From Gaertneriomyces semiglobifer (lineage: Eukaryota > Chytridiomycota > Chytridiomycetes > Spizellomycetales > Spizellomycetaceae), in the NCBI GenBank assembly GCA_025558075.1, contig JAHLKF010000009.1, positions 434,001-498,000 on the forward strand: a stretch of DNA of 64,000 nucleotides. Reading direction: 5' to 3'. Shown here in pieces: positions 23,925-35,541 of this stretch (positions are counted from its first letter, which is position 1; each line of letters opens with the position of its first letter). The notes under the pieces were generated by a model that saw nothing but the letters and a program-made list of their open reading frames with translations, did no database searches and had not been told where the DNA came from. The position numbers were made by a program, and so were the translations under genes.

Positions 23925-25917
23925 CTACGCGTGCTCACCATCCGTCCACATCACCCCCTGTTCTACCCACCTACGTGTACCGCTATCTCTCGAGCCAGCC
24001 GGCGGTACGACGATGAAAAAGTCTTCGTCCTGGTCCGCCGTGCTGTTCAGCATCCCGTCGTGACAATTGCGATCCAAGATGTAAAGTATTAGTCCAAAAA
24101 TGCAAGCCCCAACGGCAGCCACTACTGAAAGGAACGACTCTGCGGCTCCATATGTCTCATCTTGGCTCACAAAGTAGCCCACTATCAAGGGAAATATTGC
24201 GAGCCCACCGTTGAGCATAGACGTCGCAACGCTGTACGCCGTCGGAACGAGGTGCTCAGGGACGATAAGTCCGATTGATGGCCAGAAAAGCTGAAAAAAT
24301 GTTCAATGAGCAAGTGGGCCTTCTGCGATATAGTCGTCACACATCGCAGAATACGTACCGAAGAGTACAAGGAGTAACTCATGCCAATGGCAACAAGTCC
24401 GGGAACGGGTATATCGGACCCGCTAACTGCAAAGGTTCCATGTACCGCACTCAGTACTATCCCACTGCAAAGAATAAGCGCAATGCGTCGCCCGAACGAG
24501 TCAACGAAGCGCCCACACATCGGTACCAATACCGTAGAAAGTATATCCGGCACAGCAATGAGCAATCCTGCTAATCGGGCATTATCATGTGCAAATGTTC
24601 CTCGCTGTAGCAGGTCGGAACTAATGTTGATGAACGGAATCGTCGCACCGTAAAAGCATATCATAATCGCACACAAAACCCAGAACGATCCCGTTAATTC
24701 TCCTATACGGCCTAACGTTGGAGAAATACTCTCAAAGCCTGCCCGTGACTCTGGGTCGACAGAGGTACTCCATGTGCTTGCAGAGTGCCGGTGCGGGGGC
24801 GATGCTTCCCTGACCTGAGGCATGATATCCACGTACATTACACTGGATCTGTATCTGCTGTTATGACGGAAGGAAACTGGGTCATCAAATGAGGTATCGG
24901 TCGTCGCCGTGTAAGAATGGCGGGAGCCAACGCTTTCCGGGACAACCGGCGGTTCGACAAAAGCTACACTGCCGGTTTCTGTCGCACCGTAGCTGGCAAG
25001 AGCGCTTTTAGAAGTATCGTCCTCGTTTTGAATAGGAGGCTTCAATAATGGCTCGGTGGCGTTCCCTGCTTGCGTGCTGCCACGGCGGTCCAGATATGAC
25101 AAAGAAGGTCTGTGCATGCTCTGCGTACTCGTACGATAGGGTACAAATGAGGTTGACGCCTGGTGGCGAATGGTACGCTCATCCTCAATTGCGGCTAACG
25201 AATGATAAGTGAATTTATCGAGGTAAATCAAAATGAGCGTAGTGCACAATGAGATGGCGGTGCACAACACTCCAAACCACGTAGCCATAATGGTCTTATC
25301 CATTCCAAAATGAAAGAGCGCTGTCGAGGTTGATGTAGAGGTGGCAATGATCGGGGATACCACGTCGTTCAATACCGCACCCAAGCGTGCAACAGAAAGG
25401 TTGATGCCGAGGGCGAAAGCGAGTTCGCTTCCAGCGAACCATCTGCATATCACTCTCGCTTGCGCGACGCCCAGCGATTCTCCAGCTAATCCCAATAAGA
25501 AACGTCCAAAGAGCATAACTGGGATGAGGTGCATCTGGAGTCCAGTTGCAAACAGTGCTGCTCCAATTAGAACGACGGTCGAAAAGAGGAACAAAACTTG
25601 GTGGACGCCAATGTAGTCCACCAATATGGCGGAGAAAAACGGCATGACCACATTCGGGAGGGAGTAGGCCGAGTACATGGTGCCCAGCACTTGCTGCCAA
25701 GGTGCATGCTCCAGTTGTAACACATCTCTAATTTGTCGGTTTAATGCAGCTGGAGTATCGTAGACCTGAGAAGTAAATTTCAGATCAGTACTTGCGCTTC
25801 GAATCATGCAGGGTGGCAGGAGATAGTGATAATTACATAGTAGTTGCCGATTAAGATTGCCGAGCTGAAAGCAAGGACGATCCAGCGCTGTGGTCTATTG
25901 AACTCATCAACTGACAT
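23925..25917 (-). CDS. Major facilitator superfamily transporter, MFSD1-like
   Basis: Polytopic membrane carrier of 617 residues. Exons: 25917-25837, 25765-24359 and 24290-23925; introns of 71 and 68 bp, both phase 0. About 12 hydrophobic segments are visible, in two halves separated by a long hydrophilic loop of about 170 residues rich in Ser, Thr and Tyr. The first half has RFLLGLAGESLGVAQARVI, typical of the MFSD1 branch (lysosomal or vacuolar dipeptide carriers in animals). The second half has a GRFVDSFGRR loop, the MFS signature. Substrate and membrane are inferred from family only. It is tail-to-tail with the P-loop kinase gene, 57 bp apart. Confidence 0.8.
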
Positions 25918-26388
25918 GGCTACAGATTCAGGTGGCGACCAAATATGAGGATGTCATGGTAGCCTACGACTACTTTAGAAACGTACAGACCACCACCGTT
26001 GCGGCTCCCTCACCAAGATATGAGGTTACGAAATGTGTGTCAAGTCGCGGGGAGAAGGTGCGACCGAGCGATTCTACCTGCAATGGAATAACGTTATAAC
26101 TGGGTAACAAGAATGCTGACGTGCATGGTCGACATTTTTGTGCACACGCGATGGTCCTGTGCGCTTCAATTCACGCAGATCACAGACATGGAAAACTACC
26201 AAGACAGATGAGAACATAAGGAATACTAGTAAATATTTATTGGTGCGTACTCCAGCCAGTAATATGTACACAGGTAGTAGTCTCAAAGTCCGTGGCGAAC
26301 ACCACGCGCCAATTGTTGGGCGGAAGAAACAAGAGTTCAAATGATCGGTCGGAGTCGTAAGTAGAAAAGGCGCGAGGGTATGCTATGC
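25918..26388. other. Intergenic region, 470 bp
   Basis: Lies between the MFS start and the stop of the small HMG-like gene, both minus strand. No gene or clear repeat seen. Confidence 0.5.
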
Positions 26389-26731
26389 TTATTTCTGGTT
26401 CTTCGGGTTCTCCTTGGCAGTGGCCCATCGAGCTAACGAAAGCATAATGGTGAGATCTTTCGGAACGAATTTTCCCATGCATGAAGCCACTGGTCACTTA
26501 CAAGCTGCCTCCTTGAAAGCTTCCTTGTGAGACAGATCAGGCTTCTCGGCCTTGACTTTGGCAAGCTCAGACTTCATGAACAGGTTGTATGGGGAAGCGC
26601 CACGCTTGGTAGCTAATAAAGTGGCAAATTAGATCATCAAGTTCTCATAAACCGATTTTAGAGGCAAAGAAGTGCGGACACCTACTCTTCTTTTCGGCGG
26701 GAGCCTTCTTCTCAGCAGCAGCCTTAGGCAT
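26389..26731 (-). CDS. Small YABBY/HMG-box-like chromatin protein
   Basis: Three small exons, 26731-26686, 26612-26502 and 26432-26389, give only 66 residues, too short for a plain ORF scan. The N-terminus is a Lys/Ala-rich tail (KAAAEKKAPAEKK). The rest is one compact domain, RGASPYNLFMK...HKEAFKEAA...ATAKENPKN. This follows the HMG-box-related consensus shared with the C-terminal half of plant YABBY proteins (SAYN-F-K, P-H-EAF-AA). Likely a nuclear, non-sequence-specific DNA-binding protein. The consistent phases and strong splice sites (GTAGGT, GTAAGT) support the model. Confidence 0.8.
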
Positions 26732-27858
26732 TTTGATATGAAAAGGTTGTTTGAATAAACGGAGGTGTGTTTATATGTGAGTGAGTGTGTGTGTGTGTGT
26801 ATATATATGCGGTATATATACACTCTATAGGACTTGGTACTTGTTAGTAGTAGTAGTGAGTAAGTAAGTGGGGCGAATAGTGGAAAGGAAGAAGAGGTGG
26901 GCGATAGAAAGACCCCCATTTATATGTGAAAGGCCGTACACGCTCCTATTGCGCATTTGATCAACTGTGCCACTCGTGCCACTAGTTAGATGATAGCTGT
27001 GCCACTCATTAGATTGCATTCTTCATCTAAGACGTAAATAGGTGTCATTTAACCCTTATTGGGTTAGATGAATGCTTACGTAATACGCGGTGCCTTAATG
27101 GCTGGGCGGTGAACTCGGACACGAACAAACTCAACAGCGCAGACTAGGTTCATCAAGCGACATGACATCCATGACATGGACCTAGGCCTAGGGAGGGTCC
27201 CGTTCCATTACATCCTTTGGCTCAGTGGATGTCGTTTCTCGTCCCAGCTTTTTTTGCCGCGGTTCCCGTGCTTTGAGCACTTTGGCATTCCTCTGCGAGC
27301 GTGGGTATCCTTACCCTCGTAGTCTCACAGAGGATCTGTCCATTAGTTGCCAGCCCGATTTTCTAGCTGACACTTGCCAGCTCCAGTCGCGCAGGCGGCT
27401 AGTGGAGGCTTGTGAAAGTGCTGCTCGCACACAATCGCTGGACAGCTGTGATGCTCACGGGGTAAGCTTCCAACGACTCCTTGGAAGTTCTCTATCATAC
27501 ATGTATGCGGCTTTCTGATGCCGGGTCAATGGTCGCAACATACCTCACAGTGTCCGTTGCGTGCGATTTCCCACTGAATATCAACTGCAAACCGACGCGG
27601 ACAAATGAATGGCGCAGTCATCGTGGGGCGCGTTAAACCTTCCTGCCCTGTCGTGCGAACTCATTTTGCATACAAGGAGGACATGGACACTTCAATTGAG
27701 GGAGCGTTAGGTGCTAGGTAGTATCCCCTTTGTATTGCATGATTGGGAGGAACTTATGTGAGGCGCGAGGGAGGGGAACAACGAACAAAGCGCACCTATC
27801 AGCAATCTCCCATTAGCGGAAGTAGCTTGGAGCCGTTAAGCCTACGAAGATCGGCAGG
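26732..27858. other. Intergenic region, 1.1 kb
   Basis: Promoter region shared by the divergent HMG-like and JmjC genes. A GTGAGTGAGTGTGTGTGTGT tract grading into TATATATA lies at 26773-26822. A 97-codon open frame (27225-27518) shows no family resemblance and is not called. Confidence 0.5.
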
Positions 27859-30800
27859 ATGACATTGGAGGATGTTCAATCGGAAAAGCTAGCGTTGAAG
27901 CGATCGTCAGATACGCTGCCGGTGGACTCTCCCAAAGCAATTAAAAGAAGAAGAACGGCACCAGTGGATCTGCAACCGTCCAGTCTTTCGACTGACAAAG
28001 CCAGGATTGTCCCAGATGGTACCGCATTGCAGCCAGTTTCACAAAATGCGCATACAGAGTCATTAAGCTCTGCGGCCAGTAAAAGCACTTCACAGACGGC
28101 GTCAGGCGCTAAAGGGACCGCATCACTAGATGCAAAGAATGGTGTGGAATCGGACGACGACTATTCGGACCTTTCCAGTGTGGTGGCCTCAGACTCCGAA
28201 TCGGATGAAGTAGGTAGACCATTGCGGAAAGTGCAGAAGGTTAACGGCCATACTCCAATGTTTGAAGCGCAAAAGCTTCGCACCCCTTCGCCGGAAATAC
28301 AAGAGCCCAATCACGGACAGGATCATGGACCGTGTGAAACGAACCTGGTTCCGCCTGTGATTCCTACACTAGCTCGCGACAAACCATCTGCCCGGAAGCG
28401 TACCATAAGGGAACCGCCGGCCGGTAGAAAACGTAAAGTTACAACCGAATCACCCAGGGTTGGGCAGGAAGCACGTGAGCGTCGATGTTCGAACCGTTTG
28501 GATCACACTGAGAAGGGAAGTCTTCAGGCACAGAACACGCCTGTCAAACCTTTTGACGCAGCCGGCACGCGCAGAACACCACGTCGCGTTGGCAGGAGGA
28601 AAAATATAGACGTCCAAGGTTCCAATCCGCAAGTGCCTGAGAATGACACCTTCTCGCCCGACGTCACTGAATCGGAAGAGAGAACGAGACCTACAAGTAA
28701 CGGGAATGACACAGGTACGTCACTAGGACTAGGAGAGGAAAGCGCAGCAACAACGACCAGCGTAAATGAGGAAAATTCCGAAATGCAAGGCACGCAAGCC
28801 AGTCCCCTTTTAGATGGGGACAGCGTCGTGTCAAGCGTTCTGGAGCTTAGCAAAACACTGGATGAAGAAGAACTGGGCGGAGCGGAGCGTAAGCGTACTC
28901 ATGATACAGAAGTAGCTGTGTCACCGTCAGCCAAGGCGCAGTCGTCGGTCTCCGTAATGAAACCTGATGTGGATGAGCATTCCTCCTACCGCCCATCTTC
29001 TGACCACTCGGACGTTGACAGCTCTACACGCAGTTCACGTCGTGCGCATCTTCGCCGTTCAAAGGCCAAAAATATCATCAGGATACCCGCTGTGGATACC
29101 CCTCTAAGTAAGAAACTGCGCAAGCTGGATATTTCAGATGCGAGTGTCCTTGAACAAGCCAGAGGAAATCCGGTTCAGACCAATGCTGAAAGTACCTCAG
29201 CAGTGGGCAAGGGCGGCGCTGAACTCGTCGCCGTGGGCAGAAGTCAGCGACAGGTACAAGTAATCTGCAGGTCGAGTATGCACATGGAAAACGTGCGTGT
29301 TCAAAGCTCCAGGTGTAAGACTCGGTCATACGCCCGTTATCCGGCTTGCTCTGCATGTGTTGGTGCCCAAGCGGGCGCTACCTGCCGATTCCTCGACTTC
29401 CGCGCGTTCCTGTGCGGCAACCAACCGAAGGATCATGCGGTCTTTCTTTCCGACGATGCCGCGGACGACCTTGGATTGGACAAGCTGGCGTCTCTGCAGC
29501 ATTTCCCGACGCTCAGCAAGGACCTGGAATACAAGCTGTTTCTTTCGTACGATGCGTTCATTGCATCTGCAGAGAAAGAACTGGCACATATACCCGCAGA
29601 TGATCAAGACAAAAGAGGTCGTGACGACGGCATGCCGCTTCATTGTATCAAACGACCCCTACCAAATGTGCGCCAGAGTTGTGACGCCTGCGAACAAGGC
29701 ATATACAATGTGCATTACTACTGTGTAAAGTGTGGTCGCGATTATTGCATCACTTGTTTCGAAGAGCACTGGATGGCGGCATCGGATTCATTGGACGACG
29801 GACGTAACAGGGAGCAAAGCAGCACCGAACCAAAGACCAGATCGATTCATTATTGTCGGAAAAGCAAGACTGAGGGAATAAAGTTTCATGGTTACCGGGA
29901 TATGCTGGTGATAAGCAGATGGAGCAAAAAACAAATGCAAGACGCCCTTGGATGGGTGAAAAGGTGGATGGATATCCACCGTGAGAGAGTTCGAGATCGG
30001 ATACAGCACGATGAAGAATGCGCGGCGGGGATGGCGAATCAAGCAAGCGATCAACCACTGACGTCCGAGCGGAATGACGCGGACGGCCAGGAACGCTCTG
30101 AAGAGACGTCATTAATCAGTTCACCTTGCGAGATTTTGGAGGAGCATCTTGAAGTGGGGCGAAAGCCTACCGAGAACACCCCCCATGAGCACGGTAATAG
30201 CAACAAACTTTCCGTTCCGACCATAACTGACGGTCAACTCTTACACAACCACCCGGAAACCATGTTAACTGATGAGCCTGGTAGGTCGCTAGCGGATGAG
30301 CGTAGGATCGCTTGTCAGAAGCTCGATGTCAGTCGTAATGTAGCAGAAACAGTTGTGACTGTTACGCAGGACATGGCTGCAGCTGGAGACGGCCTAACGA
30401 TCGATTCGCAGAAAGCGGCGGAAGCAAGAGCTGCTGAGCGCATCATGAGCAAGATTCTAGGGGTATTGCCGACAAATGTTGATAACAGCAAGGAGGATGA
30501 AACCCTATCGGCTGGGTCAAACCCATTGAGCACAATACCAGTGCCCGAATCTCTGACGCCTGTCCCACCATTCCCAGCAGATGAACTGTTGAATGCCCGC
30601 CACCCAGACCTTGTGATCATCCCGTACAAAGATCTGACACTGTCACTATTCCAAAAGCATTGGCGAGCTCGCAAAGCCATCATGGTCACTGGCATGGCTG
30701 ACCGCGTCACCGAAGACTGGGAACCCCAAGTCTTTGCTGAGATTGCCGGAATGGAAGAGGCAGGAATTGTCAACTGTGAAACGGATATGGTAACGCCTGA

Positions 30801-31783
30801 AATGAAGCTCTCTGATTTCTTCGGTGGATTTGGGCGCATCCGTCCTAAGAAAGGCCCAGTGGAAAAACTTAAGGTAAGTCGCGTGTGGCCGGACGGCTGT
30901 TTGTGTTTCGCGCCGTTCTGATCACCGCTACTAGGACTGGCCAACAGACTCGCATTTTCGAGATAAGCTTCCGCATCAGCATGCAAAATTTCTAGAGTTA
31001 ATCCCTGTGCCGGAGTATACGCACCCCACGGGGTCTTTCAATATGGCAGGCCATATTGCAGAATCGGACGTGCCACCAGATTTGGGGCCAAAAATGTACG
31101 CTGCATACGGTTACCGCCCTAATACTACTGGCGGGACTACCAAATTACATCTGGATGTAGCGGACGCGGCCAATGTGATGGTGTGGACAAAAGGTCACTG
31201 GGAGAACGGACAGGATGGGAAGGATTACTCAACTCACCGATTGAGCGGTGCAATCTGGGACCTGTTCCCGCCACACTCTCTGACCACACTGCGAAACTAC
31301 TTGCGGCAAGATTACGCCGACGTGTCAAAGAAAATACACAAGAAATTCCCGGAGAAGATCGATGATCCCATCCATGATCAAACTTTTTTCCTGCATCCGG
31401 CGCATCTGGTTGACCTGCAACGACGGCATGGTGTGACCCCCATTCGAGTACATCAAGCCGTAGGAGATGCCATCTTTGTTCCAGCCGGGTTTGCTCACCA
31501 AGTCAGCAACTACGGCGATAGCATCAAGTGCGCCTTAGACTTTGTTAGCAGTGAGGGGATCGGAGTCTGCGAAACCCTTTGTGGAGAGTTTAGAAAGCTG
31601 AAGAAGGGACATGGACGACGAGGCGATACACTGTGCGTTGCAAAGGTGGTTTGGGGTGTTGTGCGTTCCGCCATGCTGGAAGCGGGATCGAAACAAGATG
31701 GTGAGCCGACTGCAACGCAAGTCCCGGAAGACGTCGCGGAGAGTGTTCCGCTCAGTGACACGCCAGCGCCTACGGTAGCTTAG
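27859..31783 (+). CDS. JmjC-domain histone demethylase, KDM3/JHDM2-like
   Basis: Predicted Fe(II)/2-oxoglutarate-dependent histone lysine demethylase. Exons 27859-30873 and 30935-31783; a 61-bp phase-0 intron gives 1287 residues. The first 550 residues are disordered, with Lys/Arg-rich and Ser/Glu-rich segments and likely nuclear signals. A Cys-rich zinc finger lies near 607-640 (CDACEQG, CVKCGRDYCITCF). The JmjC domain occupies roughly 960-1195. Iron ligands are visible: HLD in KLHLDVADAANVMVW near 1076 and the distal His in GFAHQVSN near 1190. The DVADAANVM signature and the adjacent zinc finger place it in the KDM3 (H3K9) group. H3K9 specificity is inferred. Confidence 0.9.
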
Positions 31784-32061
31784 GGCTGTATCGTAATGTT
31801 ATTGTATAAGATACCCTTTGTCTGAACTGCCCCGGCCCATCTTTTTCCCTCTGCAGAACAGTTATCAATCGGGAAGGGATGAGGCCGAAATGAGAATCTC
31901 TGAAAAACGTAACTCCAATTCACGAGGGTAACCAATCTGAACCATTTATTTTTGTTGCTGTTGTCTCCTAATCACAAGTACCCAGCCTCATCTAACCAGA
32001 ATATCTAATCATACGGATGAGATTGACAGACTGACCAAGACAAGTCAAAAATGGGCTGACC

Positions 32062-32721
32062 TTAAACCTGGCGGAACTTCAAGCTGTCAAGGTAGTCCAA
32101 CCGGTCCTTGTCAACCTTCTTCTCGGCTTCGGGGCGGTATCTACGTGGTGATCGCGATTAATAAATATCGTGTCCAAGAAAAGTCCTGTCCCAGCACCCT
32201 TGCCGTCTGCATCAACCCTCAGAACGGTTGAGCATTTCCTTATCAGCCAACTTGGGTCCATCCGCTTTGACACAACCGGTCGGTTTTAGTCGGTGGATTT
32301 TGACGAAGAACAGATCTTCTCCATCCCCTCTCTCCCTGTCAAAACTCAGCAAGCATCCACCTAAATCTTAAAGACCACATCCGGTCTCAGCTATTTCCTT
32401 GCTTGATTCCATATTCCTCGCGATAAAACCAGTACCGAAACAAGGTGCGAGATGGATAACTTACGGGTGCCACATGTAGACGTAGAGGAAACCGACCCAA
32501 GCGGCGATCGGGTATACAAGACGGTACCGGTAGCGAGTGTATCCCTTTTCAAAGATCTCACCAAGGGTGGTCTCACCGGTGAACTTCACATCGGGGAGAA
32601 ACTTTTTGAGGTTGTCAGCGGCGAAAACGGAGGTGCTTTGGTGACGACGCGGGACGAGTGCGCGGCTGGCAGCGCTAGCGGGACGACCCGCAAGAGGACG
32701 AAGTGCAGCCTTGAACATCAT
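32062..32721 (-). CDS. Small mitochondrial inner-membrane protein (unidentified)
   Basis: The N-terminus is an Arg/Ala/Ser-rich presequence ending near RRHQST, typical of matrix import. One membrane segment follows (LVYPIAAWVGFLYVYMW). Exon 1 is 32721-32465 and ends with a GTAAGT donor. Exon 2 begins at 32335 and encodes GDGEDLFFVKIHRLKP and KADGPK. The last exon, 32140-32062, encodes YRPEAEKKVDKDRLDYL and ends in FRQV. The exon 2 donor is uncertain: 32252 (GTTGGC) keeps frame and gives about 139 residues. The more protein-like extension LADKEMLNR beyond it cannot be joined in phase to the last exon. It may be a small respiratory-complex subunit, but I cannot name it. Confidence 0.55.
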
Positions 32722-33208
32722 TCTGTTTTTGCAGAGTGGAGAATGGGACTGTAAGGAGGTGAGGTATCCAAAATGCGTGTAAGTATCAAGATGTGAATGT
32801 GCCCGGTCGTTTCGGCCCAAAGGATCTTCGACGACTGTGCCGCGTAACTGTTGCTCCGGCAACGACACTGCGCATGTAAGCAGCTTACCTAATCCCGCGG
32901 GCAGCGGTCAAAAACGCGTTGCTGTTCTGAAAAAGTTGCGCTACACACATCCAGCGGTTGATTGAAAGAGCTGCACATTCTTCCTTGGTTTGACTTGTGT
33001 ATTTTTTGGGCCAGTCACACAACATGCGTTGCCGTTTGCTCTCCAGCCATCTGGCTTTTTGGTGATGATAAAATGAAACCTCCTCCAGAATTTCCCGCTA
33101 CACAGCGTTAAGCTCCATTACTACTCTCTTCAGTGCTTCGCTCCACCATTACAGTTGATTAACCTTATACCAACACCTCCCATTCCATAACACGAATATA
33201 CATATACA
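32722..33208. other. Intergenic region between divergent genes, 490 bp
   Basis: Promoters of the mitochondrial protein gene (left) and the LURP-one gene (right). CT-rich tracts and a long leader-like AC-rich stretch precede the ATG at 33209. No gene seen. Confidence 0.5.
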
Positions 33209-33853
33209 ATGGGATCATCATCAAGTCAATTCGAAAACGCAACCGTGCAGGCCCCACCCACCCCAGTCGCCTGCGTCGACCCCCGTTTCTGCATGCCACA
33301 ATCTGTCACCCTCCACCTCCGAGAAAAAATCTTCTCCTTCTCCGGCGACGACTTTAAAATCAAAGACCCCAACACCGACCAAGTCTACTTCCGCATCGCT
33401 GGTCGCGCTCTGTCCCTGCGCGACAAAAAAACTTTCTCGGACGCTTATGGCGAACCCGTCATGAACATGAAAAAGGAGCTCCTCGCTTTCATACCGAATT
33501 ATAACCTGCATTATGGAGACGACTCGAAAAACAAGCTCGCAGAGATCCGCGCACATGTCACACTCATGAAACCCCGGCTCAGTGTCTCGTTTGTTAGCAA
33601 GGTAGATGGCACACCCATTGAGTTGGGTATGAAAGGCGACTGGCTGGCGCGAAGAGCCATCGTTTGGATGGACTATGGACGCAAAGGAAAGGAAAATAGG
33701 ATCATAGTCGCAAAAGTGACGGCCCCAGTGTTGACTGGCAGAAATATGTTTTTCGGCGTACAGGATTACTATGTCACCATAGCGCCTGGTATGGACATTG
33801 CCTTGGTCGTCGCTATTTGCGTGGCATTGGATGAGCGGGCTAGGGAGAATTAG
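33209..33853 (+). CDS. LURP-one-related (DUF567) protein
   Basis: Intronless, 214 residues. The fold is the 12-stranded barrel with a central C-terminal helix shared with Tubby and phospholipid scramblases. Motifs include LHLREKIFSFSGDDFKI, DPNTDQVYFRIAG and VMNMKKE near the start, and the hydrophobic terminal helix APGMDIALVVAICVALDE. The N-terminal MGSSSSQ has a Gly at position 2 that would suit N-myristoylation, a possible membrane anchor. Role in fungi is unknown. It is convergent with the S-adenosylmethionine decarboxylase gene. Confidence 0.85.
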   Translation: MGSSSSQFENATVQAPPTPVACVDPRFCMPQSVTLHLREKIFSFSGDDFKIKDPNTDQVYFRIAGRALSLRDKKTFSDAYGEPVMNMKKELLAFIPNYNLHYGDDSKNKLAEIRAHVTLMKPRLSVSFVSKVDGTPIELGMKGDWLARRAIVWMDYGRKGKENRIIVAKVTAPVLTGRNMFFGVQDYYVTIAPGMDIALVVAICVALDERAREN

Positions 33854-34068
33854 ACAATCTGGACCCCACTAAATAAGTTAGAATCTTTCTATTAGCATCT
33901 TTCATCATAGTCAAGAGTTGTTAGACAAATATCTATGTCTTCTAGTAAATGCGTGGAAAAACTGTCTGATTATTGCGTCCAAGTGCAACTGCAGCTAATT
34001 CATATGACAAGTGTTTGTTGATGCAAAATAAAAATCACCACACCTAGCGTTCATCCTATCAAGTCTAG

Positions 34069-35541
34069 TCACCGAAGCTCCACAGACTCCTTCTTGGCGA
34101 CCTTCTTCTTGTTCACAGTGGCGCCCTTGTCAAAGTGGCAGAACACCAAGTCCCACTTGCCCAAACAATGCACAATGCGATCACGCCTCCTGAATCCCGG
34201 AATGGTGCCCTCAAGCAAACCAGCCTGCTTGCCGTGACGCAGTCCAACCGACTTGCGGGAGAAAAGAGTAGTCTGGAAAGTACCAGGACGGAAAATGTCT
34301 ATAACCCGTTGAACAACGTCCTCAAACGTGTCGTACTCGTTCTCCGAGCCCTGGCGCACCTGAGAATAGTAGCGCTTCACTGGCACGGTAGTCTCGAAGG
34401 ACGCGTAAGAGCAAATGTCCTCGGGAGTGACATGGATGGTGAAGTAGTAAGGACCAAGCGCACCGTTCAACGAGTAGCCGCATGGATCGAACAGGTAATC
34501 ATCCACCTTTGCCTGGGGATAAATACCGGCAATGCCAGTTTCGACACGAACGCGCCTGCCCCCCTGAACAGCCATATCCTCTCCGTCCTTCTCACGCTTC
34601 TTCTCTTCTTCATTTTTCCAAAAAACTTTCATGGCCGCAGGGTCCAAGTCGGTCATGAGAATCTCAAGAGTGACATCGTCCTCTTCCTCTTCCTCTTCCA
34701 TCACACTGGACCCATTGCTAGAGGAGGTATCGGCAAGCTCAACGCCATCTCCATCAAGCGTAAGGGTAAGAGGGCTTGCAGTGTAGAGACACCAATGGTC
34801 TCCGTTCACTTTGCCAACCACGTAGCCCCCCGTTTCATAAGTTTCCTCGGGAAACAGCTTGTCCAGATATTCGACTTCGTCACCCCACCTCCCGTGCGGC
34901 CAGTGCTGCTTATCGGGGAAGAGAAAGGCCTTGCGACTATAGAAGAGCGAGCCTACTTCATGGAAGCCGCAGTATTCACGGGCAATTTCCAAAATCTTTG
35001 GTACGGCATGCAGAAGGGTCGTTGTGCCGCACGTTTTGAGAATGAGACGGTGCGGGTAAACGAACATGGACGATTCGCTCAGCAAAAAGGCATCCACACA
35101 TTCGTTGTCAATGACATTCAAAACCTGGCACTTGACAATGGACAACATCTCCTCCCACACAGCCCGGCCAACAGTTCTGAGGCCGGTACGGCGGTACTGC
35201 CACTGACCATCCTCATCTTGGAAAACATCCACAGGGTAGTTATGCTTGGGACGAACGGTATCAATCAGCTCGTCAATGTCAGATGCATCCACATCGCTGC
35301 CACTCAAGCTGCTCAGATCACTCGCCAAACTCGACGCAGGCCGATGGTTGGCAAAGAGCGGCGAGTCACTGCCGTTCACAGGGCAGAACCAGATCTCCAA
35401 GAGCTTTTCAGGCCCTTCAAATCCAGAGAGCGTGACTTGCTCGGTTGACTCGGAAGCCAACGGAGTAGGGTATGATGACGAATAAATATGGCTGTTCAAG
35501 CCTGCTGACGGAACGGCGGAAGCGTTGTTGTTGATGATCAT
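34069..35541 (-). CDS. SPE2: S-adenosylmethionine decarboxylase proenzyme
   Basis: Makes decarboxylated AdoMet, the aminopropyl donor for spermidine and spermine synthesis. Intronless, 490 residues, longer than the human enzyme (about 334) because of low-complexity inserts. The self-processing site FLLSESSMF lies near residue 155, where a Ser becomes the pyruvoyl cofactor. The conserved LKTCGTTTLL follows with the catalytic Cys. A long insertion in the alpha chain contains an acidic EEEEEEDD run and a Lys/Glu-rich segment. Conserved C-terminal blocks include DDYLFDPCGYSLNG and FTIHVTPEDICSYASFE. All core motifs are intact. In many eukaryotes polyamines control this gene through upstream ORFs. 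Confidence 0.95.
   Translation of the reverse strand: MIINNNASAVPSAGLNSHIYSSSYPTPLASESTEQVTLSGFEGPEKLLEIWFCPVNGSDSPLFANHRPASSLASDLSSLSGSDVDASDIDELIDTVRPKHNYPVDVFQDEDGQWQYRRTGLRTVGRAVWEEMLSIVKCQVLNVIDNECVDAFLLSESSMFVYPHRLILKTCGTTTLLHAVPKILEIAREYCGFHEVGSLFYSRKAFLFPDKQHWPHGRWGDEVEYLDKLFPEETYETGGYVVGKVNGDHWCLYTASPLTLTLDGDGVELADTSSSNGSSVMEEEEEEDDVTLEILMTDLDPAAMKVFWKNEEEKKREKDGEDMAVQGGRRVRVETGIAGIYPQAKVDDYLFDPCGYSLNGALGPYYFTIHVTPEDICSYASFETTVPVKRYYSQVRQGSENEYDTFEDVVQRVIDIFRPGTFQTTLFSRKSVGLRHGKQAGLLEGTIPGFRRRDRIVHCLGKWDLVFCHFDKGATVNKKKVAKKESVELR

Noticed and set aside
27225..27518. 97-codon ORF between the HMG-like and JmjC genes
   Set aside because: No recognisable family and it lies in the shared promoter region.
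34135..35448. 437-codon plus-strand frame opposite SPE2
   Set aside because: It is the antisense shadow of a strongly conserved gene and resembles no family.
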